Shown here in pieces: positions 55,056-64,000 of a stretch of 64,000 bases of DNA (within the stretch, counting starts at the first letter, position 1; every line of letters begins with the position of its first letter). Below the pieces are notes generated by a model. The model ran no database searches. It worked only from the letters and a program-made list of their open reading frames with translations, and was not told where the DNA came from. Source of the stretch: Pectinophora gossypiella. Its lineage: Eukaryota > Arthropoda > Insecta > Lepidoptera > Gelechiidae. The stretch lies in NCBI RefSeq assembly GCF_024362695.1, contig NC_065420.1, positions 7,409,920 to 7,473,919 of the forward strand, given 5' to 3'. The position numbers were made by a program, and so were the translations under genes.

Positions 55056-55743
55056 ATGTCCATGCGTTACCTAGTGTTGTTGTGCTGCGTGGTGGCGGCG
55101 GTGGTGGCTGATGACAAGTACACCGACAAGTACGACAACATCAACGTGAAGGAGATCCTAGAGAACAAACGGCTGCTGCAAGCGTACGTCGACTGCATAC
55201 TCGACAAGGGCAAATGCACCAACGAGGGCAAGGAACTTAAAGGTAGTATCTGAACACACTTTACCTGGTATAGAAATGCTGAAGCATGTAGTAAACCTTC
55301 ACTGAGCCCCATTTGAATAAGATCCAAAGCAAATCCACAGTGAGTTTGACAAAGTTGGTCGTCTGATTTAGTGGTGACCTACTTATTGCTAAGTCTCAGA
55401 TGTGGTTCAGTCTAGGGGCCAAGTAGTGGAACAGTATCTCATTCTGCTTGGTGAACGTAGACCGATCTAATTTCATCTGATCTTCGTGAACATAATATAA
55501 AAATACATATTCTTCACAAAACCTCTCTTCTACATTCCAGATCATCTGAAAGAGGCTCTCGAGACTGGCTGTGAGAAATGCACTGAGTCCCAAAAGAATG
55601 GCACTCACACTGTCATCCAGCACCTGATCAAGCATGAGATTGAAATCTGGAAGGAACTTTGCGCCAAGTTCGACCCCAGCGGCACGTACCGCAAGAAGTA
55701 TGAAGCCATCGCCAAGGAGCACGGCATTGAGATCCCGGAGTAA
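55056..55743 (+). CDS. Chemosensory protein J, five mature cysteines (exons 55056-55242 and 55541-55743)
   Basis: A complete CSP of 129 aa from the ATG at 55056; the in-frame ATG at 55062 (MRYLVLLCCVVAAVVA) is also a fair start. The signal peptide ends near residue 18. Then DKYTDKYDNINVKEIL. Cysteines 47, 54, 73 and 76 give C-X6-C-X18-C-X2-C (DCILDKGKC, CEKC). A fifth cysteine at 103 (KELCAKFDPSGTY) is unusual for the family and could allow a disulfide-linked dimer. Exon 1 ends CTT AAA G|GTAGTA, exon 2 follows CTACATTCCAG, phase 1, intron 298 bp. The C-terminus is long (EAIAKEHGIEIPE). AATAAA at 55869 fits its end. It resembles K and I most (INV/INI plus EIL motif). Confidence 0.96.
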
Positions 55744-57191
55744 ACTGCGGTAGACCACAGTAGACGCGAGTAGACCACACTAGACCGGTCTCTTAATTTG
55801 TTCCTAGGCATCCAGTATAGAAAATATTCTGTTAGTGATCTTTGTTTCTTTTGTACATCTATTTTTTTAATAAAGATTTTTTTTATTATTTGTGTCTATC
55901 ATATTTTGAATTCCTGAAATAATACTTGCAAACATTCATGTTTAAAATTTAAATATATTTTTGTAGCCCGGTATAATGACGTCTAAAAATAAACGTTTAT
56001 TTTTGTGGGAAGGTCAAGAATAACTTTTTTATGCATATTCATGCCGTCCAAACCATATCCGGCCGCGGCGACTCCTAAATATCTGATCCCGTGTACCTAT
56101 TGCATATTATTGTTACTGTGAAAATATCCATTACACAAAGAATACATTAACGGTAATTAATTTTTCAAGATTATAACGGATAGTGGTATTTTACCGACCG
56201 ACAGAGGAGTGTGTGATCTGTTGACAGAGAAAAAGGCAGCGCCTATGAATCCCGTCGCAGCAAAGAATGCTGCCGCGTCATCTGCGCCTCTTACAACGTC
56301 TGAGCATATTCCTCCATTTAAAAGCCCTAATCAGCCCTTAATGAAAAAGCCAAGAACACGATTTTCACATGTGATGTTATGGATACAAATGTGTGAATTT
56401 TATTCTGTTCTTATTGCATCTTAGACTGCTGTAAGTATACTTGTACGCCTGATAAATTTATAAGAGAATTTCTTGCGTTCAGTTTATTTTAGCTTGTTCT
56501 TTCAGGCGCTTCAAACCCATCGCTGCTTCATAGCACAGGGAAAAATCATACTTCCACTTACAAAACTACAATTATGATTATGCAAATACAGCTTATTTTG
56601 ATCACTTAATTTTAACTATTTAGTAACAAATTATAGGAAATTCTTAGAATCTTCCAGTTTTAGTAGTTAAACTGGAAAAATTGTAATAGGTCACGTCATT
56701 GTTGTAAAAGAGCTAATAACCTCAATCAAACCTGAGCCTGTGGATACGAGCGGGTGGGCCGTGCCGCAGGTTACCAAAAATACAACGTCGGTATTTGATT
56801 AGAAAAAAGATCGTAATGTTTTGAATTATGTAAACTTTATTTTATTTGCTGTCTTTCATTTTGTTTGGAGCACAGCGTAAACGTAATAATGTATCTAATT
56901 ACGTATTGATATCAATATAAATCAAATTAATTAGATACCTACTTCCTTTTTGTCTTTACCTTCATCATTACGATTAAGAAACATAGTACAACATCATCTC
57001 ATTTACATTGTCCTTAAGTACCTAAATATGCAAATAAAGGAAAAACTAGCTCACACACCGGTGATTGTTCAAATAGCGATTGATGAACAATCATCAACAT
57101 TCAGACAATGGGCACGATCTTTAATCTAGATATTGTGTAACGAAACAACAATAGCAAGTGATATTTTCCGCAGTCAGGAATCAATAGCACT
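55744..57191. other. Intergenic between J and K
   Basis: AT-rich with no gene or clear repeat family. The short frame at 56209-56424 has no recognisable domain, splice context or signal peptide and is not annotated. Confidence 0.5.
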
Positions 57192-57226
57192 TATAAATAG
57201 GGCATAATATTTCTCTTAACTCAGTC
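57192..57226 (+). promoter_or_regulatory. Core promoter of CSP gene K (TATA plus initiator)
   Basis: TATAAATAG at 57192-57200 and the arthropod initiator TCAGTC at 57221-57226 are spaced 31 bases (T to A). The ATG of K follows 82 bases after the start with no acceptor between, so the 5' UTR is short and unspliced. This is the most canonical promoter in the window. Confidence 0.6.
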
Positions 57227-57304
57227 TTCAGTTGCCTTAGGTAAACTGTGCTAGAAATTTTCTTGAATTGTCGTTCTGTTGGTCTATTTTAGTTCTAGTC
57301 TAGG

Positions 57305-58226
57305 ATGAATTGGCTCACGTTACTGGTGGGCCTTGTGGTAGTAGCCTTAGCGGTCTGTGAGGAGAGGTATACAGATAGGTATGATGAAATTAACATAGAC
57401 GAGATTTTGTCAAACCGCAGACTGCTTCTTCCGTATATTAAGTGTTTGCTGGATCAAGGACGCTGCACTCCAGAAGGAAAAGCGCTTAAAAGTAAGTCAT
57501 TTTCATCATCATTAATATAAGAGCCACGCTCTTCTCGGTGTAGCTTTACCACTCTTGTCGAGCTTGGTCTTCCGTTCTTCTCTTTCATTCAAATCTTAGG
57601 TGTTTTTAAATATTAATAAACTCCTTCGTCCTCGTAAACTGTCACCTGAAAAAGGCAAAGCATAAGTACCTCCCTGAACTCAAACTAAAAAAAAAGCAGT
57701 ACTTACAAGTTATAAATATGTTTACATTTTTTGTTGCGAACACGTTATAAAGTCTAATTTCATTGAATTGTTGAAATCAATTTAGTGTTAAACAGAATTT
57801 ACCTTTGACAGTTATTTAAATAAACTTACCCAAAAGAGCAGTTTTCCTATACTTAAATCAATAGAAATTGAAATATTTGTAAGTACTCTTCAAAGAATAT
57901 ACGTAACATAAAATAATCAGTCTAGTTAGTCCCACTGCAGCGCAAAGGGCTCCTCTTAATCAACCGAAGCCCTCCCCTATGGAGCATTCTCCGCCACGAC
58001 ATCAAATATATTTAAAAAAGCAAGCTTCAAAGAATATGGATATCTATAATGTCATCCTAATAAAACACAAGTAAATAAAACACCATAAAACGTACGAATA
58101 TTGTGCTACACGTGGCAGGTCATAACTAAGTTTAATAACTACTATTACCGAGGTGCCCTCTGCCTGACTGCTTATTAATTGAATTGGTATTACGTCAAGG
58201 ATGGTTTTCAACGTTTGAGATCTACT

Positions 58227-58269
<43 letters not shown>

Positions 58270-58837
58270 ATTACAGAAAGCCTATCTGATAAAATTGAGA
58301 TTGATTCAAAGTCACCAGCAAACATGTATGTATCTGATCAAACTGTAGGAAACGAAAGTTGTGTGCGTGTTCCAACTATAATAGGCATTATTTTATATTA
58401 TGTAAGTATCATAATGTAGCAAAAGCTGACGACTATATTTGAATTGGGATAGTCAGAGGCATATCCATCGCAAGATGAACTAAACATCTACACTTCACGT
58501 AAATTTCTGTTAGACCAACAACGTGATAGGTGGTAATCCGAATCGCCGTCTATAATGGTCGAGCCAACTGTGTTAGTTAAAACTGCACTTACGATATGTA
58601 GTATGCATTTGTTAATACTATTACTAACAGACTTTTGTGATAACAGCACACGTAGTAGACGGGTTGCAGTCAGCGTGCTCGAAGTGTACGGAGGTGCAGA
58701 AGAAGATGGCTCGCAAGACAGTGAAGCATATCAGGGAACATGAGAACGACTCCTGGGAGAAGCTGAAGGCCAAGTACGACCCGGGAGACAAGTATCAAGA
58801 AGTCTACGAAGCGTTCTTAGCGGCTAACGACGAATAA
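57305..58837 (+). CDS. Chemosensory protein K (exons 57305-57491 and 58647-58837)
   Basis: A complete CSP of 125 aa. The signal peptide is residues 1-18 (MNWLTLLVGLVVVALAVC). Then ERYTDRYDEINIDEIL. Cysteines 47, 54, 73 and 76 give C-X6-C-X18-C-X2-C (KCLLDQGRC, CSKC). Exon 1 ends CTT AAA A|GTAAGT and exon 2 follows GTGATAACAG, phase 1. The C-terminus has WEKLKAKYDPGDKYQEVYEAF. The 1,155-base intron holds a TA microsatellite and repeat pieces. Related repeat sequence lies on both sides of exon 2 (58438-58600 and 58885-59000). It is adjacent to J in the same orientation and shares the IN-x-x-EIL signature, so J and K are likely tandem duplicates. Confidence 0.96.
58230..58263. repeat. TA dinucleotide microsatellite
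   Basis: An uninterrupted TA run of about 34 bases in the intron of gene K. Confidence 0.95.
58438..58600. repeat. Interspersed repeat, family H, in the intron of K
   Basis: It reads gaattgggatagtcagaggc, tccatcgcaagatgaactaa, ttctgttagaccaacaacgt and tataatggtcgagccaactg. The part ctttctgttagacgaacatg to cggtcgagtcaactgtgtca recurs at about 18170-18250. Confidence 0.65.
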
Positions 58838-58884
58838 AATCAAATCATTTCACATCAATTGCCAAGGAGACGACAGACACAACA

Positions 58885-59000
58885 TATAACATAAACTCAC
58901 AACTACATCCCAATTTGGGTAGTCACAGATACATCCATCGCAAGATGAACTAAGTACCCACTACCCACACCTCACCGAGCTTTCCACGGCAGGGGCAACT
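58885..59000. repeat. Interspersed repeat, family H, downstream of K
   Basis: It reads atcccaatttgggtagtcac, atccatcgcaagatgaacta and caccgagctttccacgg. It is in the same orientation as the copy 5' of exon 2. Confidence 0.6.
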
Positions 59001-59222
59001 TTATATACAATTTATGTAATATTATATAACAACAATATATACAATTTATGTAATAATATATATGTATAAAAGTATATAATTTATTTTCTGTAAAATTATA
59101 AATCATGGCCTGAATTCTCCTGTCAACCATAAAATGCACTTTTATCTAGCCTCTCTTACCTAACTCCAAAAAATACACCCCTTGTAACCTCTCTTTGCTT
59201 CATATTTCGCCATTCTTACATA

Positions 59223-59379
59223 CAGGGTGCTAGTGACACCGTAACGAAAGCTCTGAGGGATGATTCAGACCATGATTCTGAGTTGATATCAAGTGGAAAA
59301 AAAACTCTAAGATTCCATTTGATATTAACTCAGAGTCATGAGCTAAATCATCCCCCTCTACACTACCTGTAGTCTAATC
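59223..59379. mobile_element. Palindromic MITE, compact copy
   Basis: TA|CAGGGTGCTAGTGACACCG at the left and cactacCTG|TA at the right. The interior is two inverted arms (gttgatatcaagtggaaa / ttccatttgatattaactca). Confidence 0.8.
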
Positions 59380-59689
59380 ATGAATTCTCACGACATCTTA
59401 TGCAAAAAGTGTACCAATACAGTCATTAAAAAGAAATCAATCAATGGCATTTTCTCCGTAGATTAAATAATTAAGCTACACTAGCTTTTGCCCGCGACTT
59501 CGTCCGCGTGGCGTGTTATATAAGAGAGAGATCTTTGTGTGTGTGGGAGTGCATATCAAATTTCAAGCATCTAACTTATGCAGTTTAGATTTTTTCATAC
59601 AATTTTTTTCCCAATAACTCCCATTTTTCAAAATACAGCCAAAAATAAACTTTATATTTACTAAGGTATGCATGCATGCTAGATTGAAT

Positions 59690-59875
59690 CAATTGATTGA
59701 ATTGTTTTTTTTTTAATTGATTGTTCATTGAGTTTTAATTTTAATACACACTTCCTCTCTTCCCTTCAACGTTGCTGTGCCCTACAGGGTCCATGTTTTA
59801 GTTCCTATGCCTATGTAACACCCCATTGTACTACATGGAATGCAATAAATAATTTAATTGAATTGAATTGAAAAC
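59690..59875 (+). mobile_element. LINE-tail-like insertion nested in the large repeat
   Basis: The expected phrase gcatgccaaatttcaa is broken after gcatgctag at about 59685. About 185 foreign bases follow, ending ctacatggaatgcaataaat and a TTGAA run (aattgaattgaattg), then the repeat resumes (acatctatcttacgcggttt). Confidence 0.55.
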
Positions 59876-60320
59876 ATCTATCTTACGCGGTTTCGATTTT
59901 TTCATACAAATGTTTTTTTCCCGCTAACTCCCGTTTCCGTGGGAATTTTGCAATATCCTGTTGCAACTAAGGTTTAAGTTAACTAAGGTACCTGCATGCC
60001 AAATTTCAAGCGTCTAACTTAAGCGGTTTAGATTTTTCATACAAAAGGATTTTCCCGCTAATTTCCGTTCCCGTGGGAATTCCGGGAATTCCTTTCTTAG
60101 TGCACCTCTACGGTACCTAAGCTATGTCCCTTCCAAATTTCAAATGCCTACATTTAGCCGTTCAGGCTATGCGTTGATATGTCAGTCACTGAGTCAGTCA
60201 GTTTCTCCTTTTATTTAGATTTGATTTTTTCATACAAATGTTTTTTCCCGCTAACTACCGTTCCCGTGGGAATTTTGTAATATCCTGTTGCAACTAAGCT
60301 TTAAGTTTACTAAAGTACCT

Positions 60321-61318
60321 GCATGCCAAATTTCAAACGTCTAACTTGAGTGGTTTAGATTTTTCATACAAAAGGATTTTCCCGCTAATTCCCGTTCCCG
60401 TGGGAATTTCGGGAATTCCTTTCTTAGTACACCTCTACGGTGTCTAAGGTACCTGCGTGCCAAATTTTAAACATCTTACTTGAATGGTTTAGATTTTTCA
60501 TACAAAAGGATTTTCCCGTTAATTCCCGTTCCCGTGGGAATTTCGGGAATTCCTTTCTTAGTGCACCTCCAAGGTACCTAAGGTACCTGCATGACAAATT
60601 TCAAACGTCTAACTTGAGTGGTTTAGATTTTTCATACAAAAGGATTTTCCCGCTAATTCCCGTTCTCGTGAGAATTTCGGGAATTCCTTTCTTAGTGCAC
60701 CTCCACGGTACCTAAGGTATCTGCATGCTAAATTTCAAATGTCTAACTTGAGTGGTTTAGATTTTTCATACAAAAGGTATTTCCCGCTAATTCCCGTTCC
60801 CGTGAGAATTTTGGGAATTCCTTTCTTAGTGCACCTCTACGGTACCTATGGTACCTGCATGCCAAATTTCAAACGTCTAACTTGAGTGGTTTAGATTTTT
60901 CATACAAAAGGATTTTCCCGCTAATTCCCGTTCCCGTGGGAATTTCGGGAATTCCTTTCTTAGTACACCTCTACGGTATCTAAGGTACCTGCATGACAAA
61001 TTTCAAACATCTAACTTGAATGGTTTAGATTTTTCATACAAAAATATTTTTCCGCTAATTCCCGTTCCCGTGGGAATTTCGGGAATTCCTTTCTTAGTGC
61101 ACCTCTACGTTATCTAAGGTACCTGCATGCCAAATTTCAAAAGTCTAACTTGAGTGGTTTAGATTTTTCATACAAAAGGATTTTCCCGCTAATTCCCGTT
61201 CCCGTAGGAATTTCGGGAATTCCTTTCTTAGTGCACCTCTACGGTATCTAAGGTACCTGCATGCCAAATTTCAAACGTCTAACTTGAGTGGTTTAGATTT
61301 TTCATACAAAAGGATTTC
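60321..61318. repeat. 134-bp tandem array
   Basis: The phrase gcatgccaaatttcaaacgt (with small variants) starts at 60321, 60455, 60589, 60723, 60857, 60991, 61125 and 61259, so every step is exactly 134. There are seven full units and one partial unit. Each unit contains tttttcatacaaaaggattt, a self-complementary ttcccgtgggaa, and gggaattcctttcttagtgc. Units differ by scattered substitutions and no length change. Confidence 0.93.
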
Positions 61319-61449
61319 CCTTCACTACTCTGCTCCTATTGATTGTAGCGTGATGAAAAGTATACTATGACCTGTCCAGGAGTGTGAAGAATAATTGTAC
61401 CAAGTTTCATTAAAATCCGTCCAGTAGTTTTTGTTTCTATAAGGAACAT

Positions 61450-61450
<1 letters not shown>

Positions 61451-61501
<51 letters not shown>
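61451..61501. repeat. CAGA microsatellite
   Basis: About twelve uninterrupted CAGA units near the right end of the large repeat. Confidence 0.93.
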
Positions 61502-61502
<1 letters not shown>

Positions 61503-61560
61503 AATTTTACTGATTGCATTTTTGGCATCAGTATCGATCACTTATCACCCCCTGATAGTT

Positions 61561-62734
61561 ATTTTGAAAAAATATTTAATGTACAGAATTGACCTCTCTA
61601 CAGATTTATTATAATTAAGCTACATGACTAATCACACGACATTAAACGGTTTATCAAGGAAGTAATGGGCAATACTTACTTTGTAACGCCTATTGTCCTG
61701 TAATTTATTATTGTTGAAAAGTTCTATGTACCTGTACGATATTGTTATATTTATAATAACATGTTTATAGCAACACATATTTAGTGTAAAACTGTTTGTT
61801 ACTTTAAAATTTGCAATTGGATATTAGTAAAATAAATTAAGTAACAAGATATAATGTGACCATGTTTTATTTATTTTATACCAGTTATTTAAATTAAACA
61901 GTTTCATACAAATACTCACGACTGTCATCGGGGTTGACAGCCACAAGTCACACCACAAGACAATTACTGGCAACTATTGCAGCCACTTTTATTAATATCT
62001 TTAAGTCGTAAAGCCCACAGTTCATTTATTAACTAAACCCCATTCTTTAAGTATTTTGTCTGTAAACCTGGGCCCTAGGTTAAGACACATAATTGTGATA
62101 ATTAATACTTAAGTTATAAAAGTGATACCCCATGTCACTTCATGACGTCGATCGACTGTACGACATGCATGGGATGAAATAAAGAAAAAAAATATTTTCG
62201 TATGTGAATTTAAAATATTGTATTTGTAGAGTCGACCATAGGATACGTATCATCATCATCAGCCGTACGACGCCCACTGCTGGGCATACGCCTCCCCCAA
62301 GGATCTCCACGACGATCGGTCCTGCGCTGCCAGTACTTAGTATTTGTACCGTCGATTTCGTAAATCGGTTGTATCATAAGATATTAAACTAGTTTTTGTG
62401 AACTTTTTACTAGATACAAATAAAAGCAATGGTAAGAATAATCAGTAGTTATGTAGACGCAAAACATAATCATATATTCGATACTTAATTACATCTTTGG
62501 ATTTGGTAAACAAAAACTAGCTAAAACAATTAAGTAAAACTTGTTTTTAAACAATTACGTATTCAATTAAGATTACGTGCCATTTAGTTGCCTCCTAACG
62601 GAATATTAAGTATCTATTAATGTGAGTCTATTTCGTAGATTTTTCAATCATTTTGAATAATTTCGATGTTTTGAAACTTACTTATAGGTATTTATTTAAT
62701 AAGCGATATATATTTATAAAATAAGCGTGTTTTT
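61561..62734. other. Intergenic, one LINE fragment
   Basis: AT-rich DNA. The only recognisable item is a fragment of the RTE-like LINE 3' end at 62251-62332, described separately. Confidence 0.5.
62251..62332 (-). mobile_element. RTE-like LINE, 3' end only
   Basis: The stretch catcatcatcagccgtacga, cgcccactgctgggcatacg and ggatctccacgacgatcggt matches 44207-44290, the 3' end of the LINE at 44207-45903. It is a strongly 5'-truncated copy of the same family. Confidence 0.75.
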
Positions 62735-63069
62735 GAGCCTTGCTAGCTTAGTTGGTAGGACACTTGCCTCTCACTTTTAGGTCTCAGGTTCGAATCCAGC
62801 ACAGACCTAAACCAATGATTGTCGAATTCATGTTTGGATCATAAATGATTATCACGTGCTCAGCGGGGAAGGAAAACATCGTGAGGAGAAATTCCCGAGA
62901 AATGCATTTTCGGAGGTATGTAACCCTAACCTGTATTGTACTGGCTTTCCCTTCGTGGGTGGGAAGGACAGACAGGCAGTCGCTTCTGTAAAAAACCGGA
63001 CCTGTCAAATCTTCAGGTTAGGTAAGCAGACCCTGTGAAAAACGGGATAATGCTAGGGAGATGATGATG
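62735..63069 (+). mobile_element. tRNA-headed SINE (family B), full length
   Basis: It begins gagccttgctagcttagttg with A-box-like tagcttagttggtagg and B box ggttcgaatcc. The body includes attatcacgtgctcagcggg, ttcccgagaaatgcattttc, aaccggacctgtcaaatctt and ends gataatgctagggagatgat, then an ATG-rich tail. It is a retroposon, not a tRNA: the sequence runs on without tRNA folding after the B box. Confidence 0.8.
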
Positions 63070-63759
63070 TGTTTTTTAAGATGAATAGAAGAGGAATATA
63101 TTATGTTGCCGACTCCACTTTGAGTATGATAAGAGCAGGAGGATGGTGAATATTGCTTTTATAGGATTTTCCATATAGATAAGTAACAGTCTCTCAGCAA
63201 CTAATATTATGTAAGTAGGTACCTAAATGATATCATAACATATTTTTTAACAAATATTTATGGCTGACCGCTGACGACTTCTTATTTTAGTAAGTCAAAA
63301 ACAATAGTAATACGAAAGGATGAACAGGATGTACTTACTACAGAATAAAGATGTTAATAATACATGTTACGTATAAGTAAGGGCATAGAGTTGAAGGTTG
63401 ACAAAAGTCATTGAAAATGCCTGTGCCAAGCTCTCAAATTATGTCATAGACAATGAATATGCAAAAAAAACAATGTACAGATACATTTGTACTTCAATTC
63501 CATTATTATCAGCAAATAAATTCGTGTAGATTACGTTAGTATTATATGATCTGTGGTGTAGATAAATGATGGCACGTAAAATAAAAATCAAGAAATGGTA
63601 TCACAGATAGGGATTTATTTTCTTATAAGTATCACAAAATACTTGAACTGTTGATACATCGTAGTTAGTCTATAATCACATACTCTGCTTATCTCCAATT
63701 TGAGGAACTTCGGTCTTAAGACCTTATGAGTTTGGGCTTAAGACCAATTGATTTTGGAC
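63070..63759. other. Intergenic upstream of the 3' end of L
   Basis: Nothing recognisable apart from short poly-A and poly-T tracts. A small direct repeat of ttaagacc / gggcttaagacc lies at 63717-63765, at the stop codon of L. Confidence 0.5.
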
Positions 63760-63950
63760 TTAAGCCTTGAGGGTTTTGAGTTCATCTTCGTACTTCTGGG
63801 TGTATTTGCGCTGGGGGTCGTATTTGGCGGTAAGCTGGCTCCAGTAGTCGGCCTCGTTGTTGATCAGGTGGCGGAGGACTTGACGCGTCTTCGTCTTCTG
63901 GACCTCAGTACACTTGGCGCAGTAGTTCTCAAGGGCTTCCCTGATGTGGG
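63760..63950 (-). CDS. Chemosensory protein L, exon 2 only (5' part outside the window)
   Basis: Minus-strand C-terminal exon of a CSP. On that strand an acceptor (TTTTATTTCCAG) precedes CC CAC ATC AGG GAA. The exon enters in phase 1 and encodes 62 residues plus the split codon, ending CTC AAG GCT TAA. Visible marks are HIREALENYCAKC (third and fourth cysteines), EVQKTKTRQVLRHL, and WSQLTAKYDPQRKYTQKY. Exon 1 should lie beyond 64000. Its sequence, especially the terminal helix, most resembles J and K. No defects are seen in the part present. Confidence 0.92.
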
Positions 63951-64000
63951 CTGGAAATAAAATGGATTGTTGTAATTATTATTATTGCGTATGGCAGATA

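Larger units (their letters stand above)
59490..61560. repeat. Large interspersed repeat with internal tandem expansion
   Basis: It starts with the insect-wide phrase ttgcccgcgacttcgtccgc (near 59489), goes through variants of tttagattttttcatacaaa, then the 134-bp array, and ends with tcattaaaatccgtccagta, a CAGA microsatellite and a short unique end near 61560. This order is what I associate with a common lepidopteran non-autonomous element. Its class is not established here. Confidence 0.6.

Noticed and set aside
56209..56424. 71-aa frame with a proline- and alanine-rich start
   Set aside because: No acceptor or donor context, no homologue recognised, and it starts from a GTG-type or internal codon in non-conserved DNA.
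60321..61318. CRISPR-like or coding repeat array
   Set aside because: Units are directly adjacent with no spacers, the genome is eukaryotic, and no frame runs through the array.
62735..62810. tRNA gene
   Set aside because: A- and B-box-like words are present but the sequence continues as a SINE body with copies at 17598 and 39736.

Overview
The window is AT-rich nuclear DNA from an insect, almost certainly a moth or butterfly. Genes are small, have GT-AG introns and are widely spaced. The space between them is full of repeats I associate with Lepidoptera: tRNA-headed SINEs carrying the phrase 'cccactgctgggcac', TATG-tailed elements, palindromic MITEs, and CR1-like and RTE-like LINEs. The order is inferred from repeat style and gene family; no species can be named.

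The main content is a cluster of twelve chemosensory protein (CSP, OS-D/A10 family) genes, ten complete and two cut by the window edges. In order they are: A (exon 2 only, 1916-2100, +), B (4321-5963, +), C (8601-9527, -), D (12948-14101, +), E (16404-17367, +), F (23055-23698, +), G (25366-28119, +), H (36236-37163, +), I (37901-38284, -), J (55056-55743, +), K (57305-58837, +) and L (exon 2 only, 63760-63950, -). Each complete gene encodes a signal peptide and four cysteines in a C-X6-C-X18/19-C-X2-C pattern. Nine of the ten complete genes carry one phase-1 intron at the same codon. Gene I has lost it. D and E have shortened C-termini, and J has a fifth mature cysteine.

Promoter architecture can be partly read. 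E, G and K have a TATA-like box just upstream of the ATG. B, C, D, H, I and J appear to use a distant TATA box, a short first exon and an intron that ends 0-11 bases before the ATG. These 5' exons are inferred from splice and TATA signals only.

Two unrelated genes sit inside the cluster, both on the minus strand and both single-exon: EFHB/CFAP21-like proteins at 25937-27508 and 28365-29921. The first lies wholly inside the intron of CSP gene G, and exon 2 of G lies between the two copies. They look like an intronless (probably retrocopied) axonemal gene that was later duplicated.

The rest is mobile DNA and its remains. An almost intact CR1-like LINE (31762-35703) lies in the inferred 5' UTR intron of H. 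A broken RTE-like LINE (44207-45903, -) is set in an unidentified repeat-rich tract. There are several MITEs, one nested in another, a SINE with a clear 13-bp target duplication (48716-49069), and an interspersed repeat expanded into an exactly 134-bp tandem array (60321-61318). The 12 kb between I's inferred promoter and J's holds no host gene that I can see.
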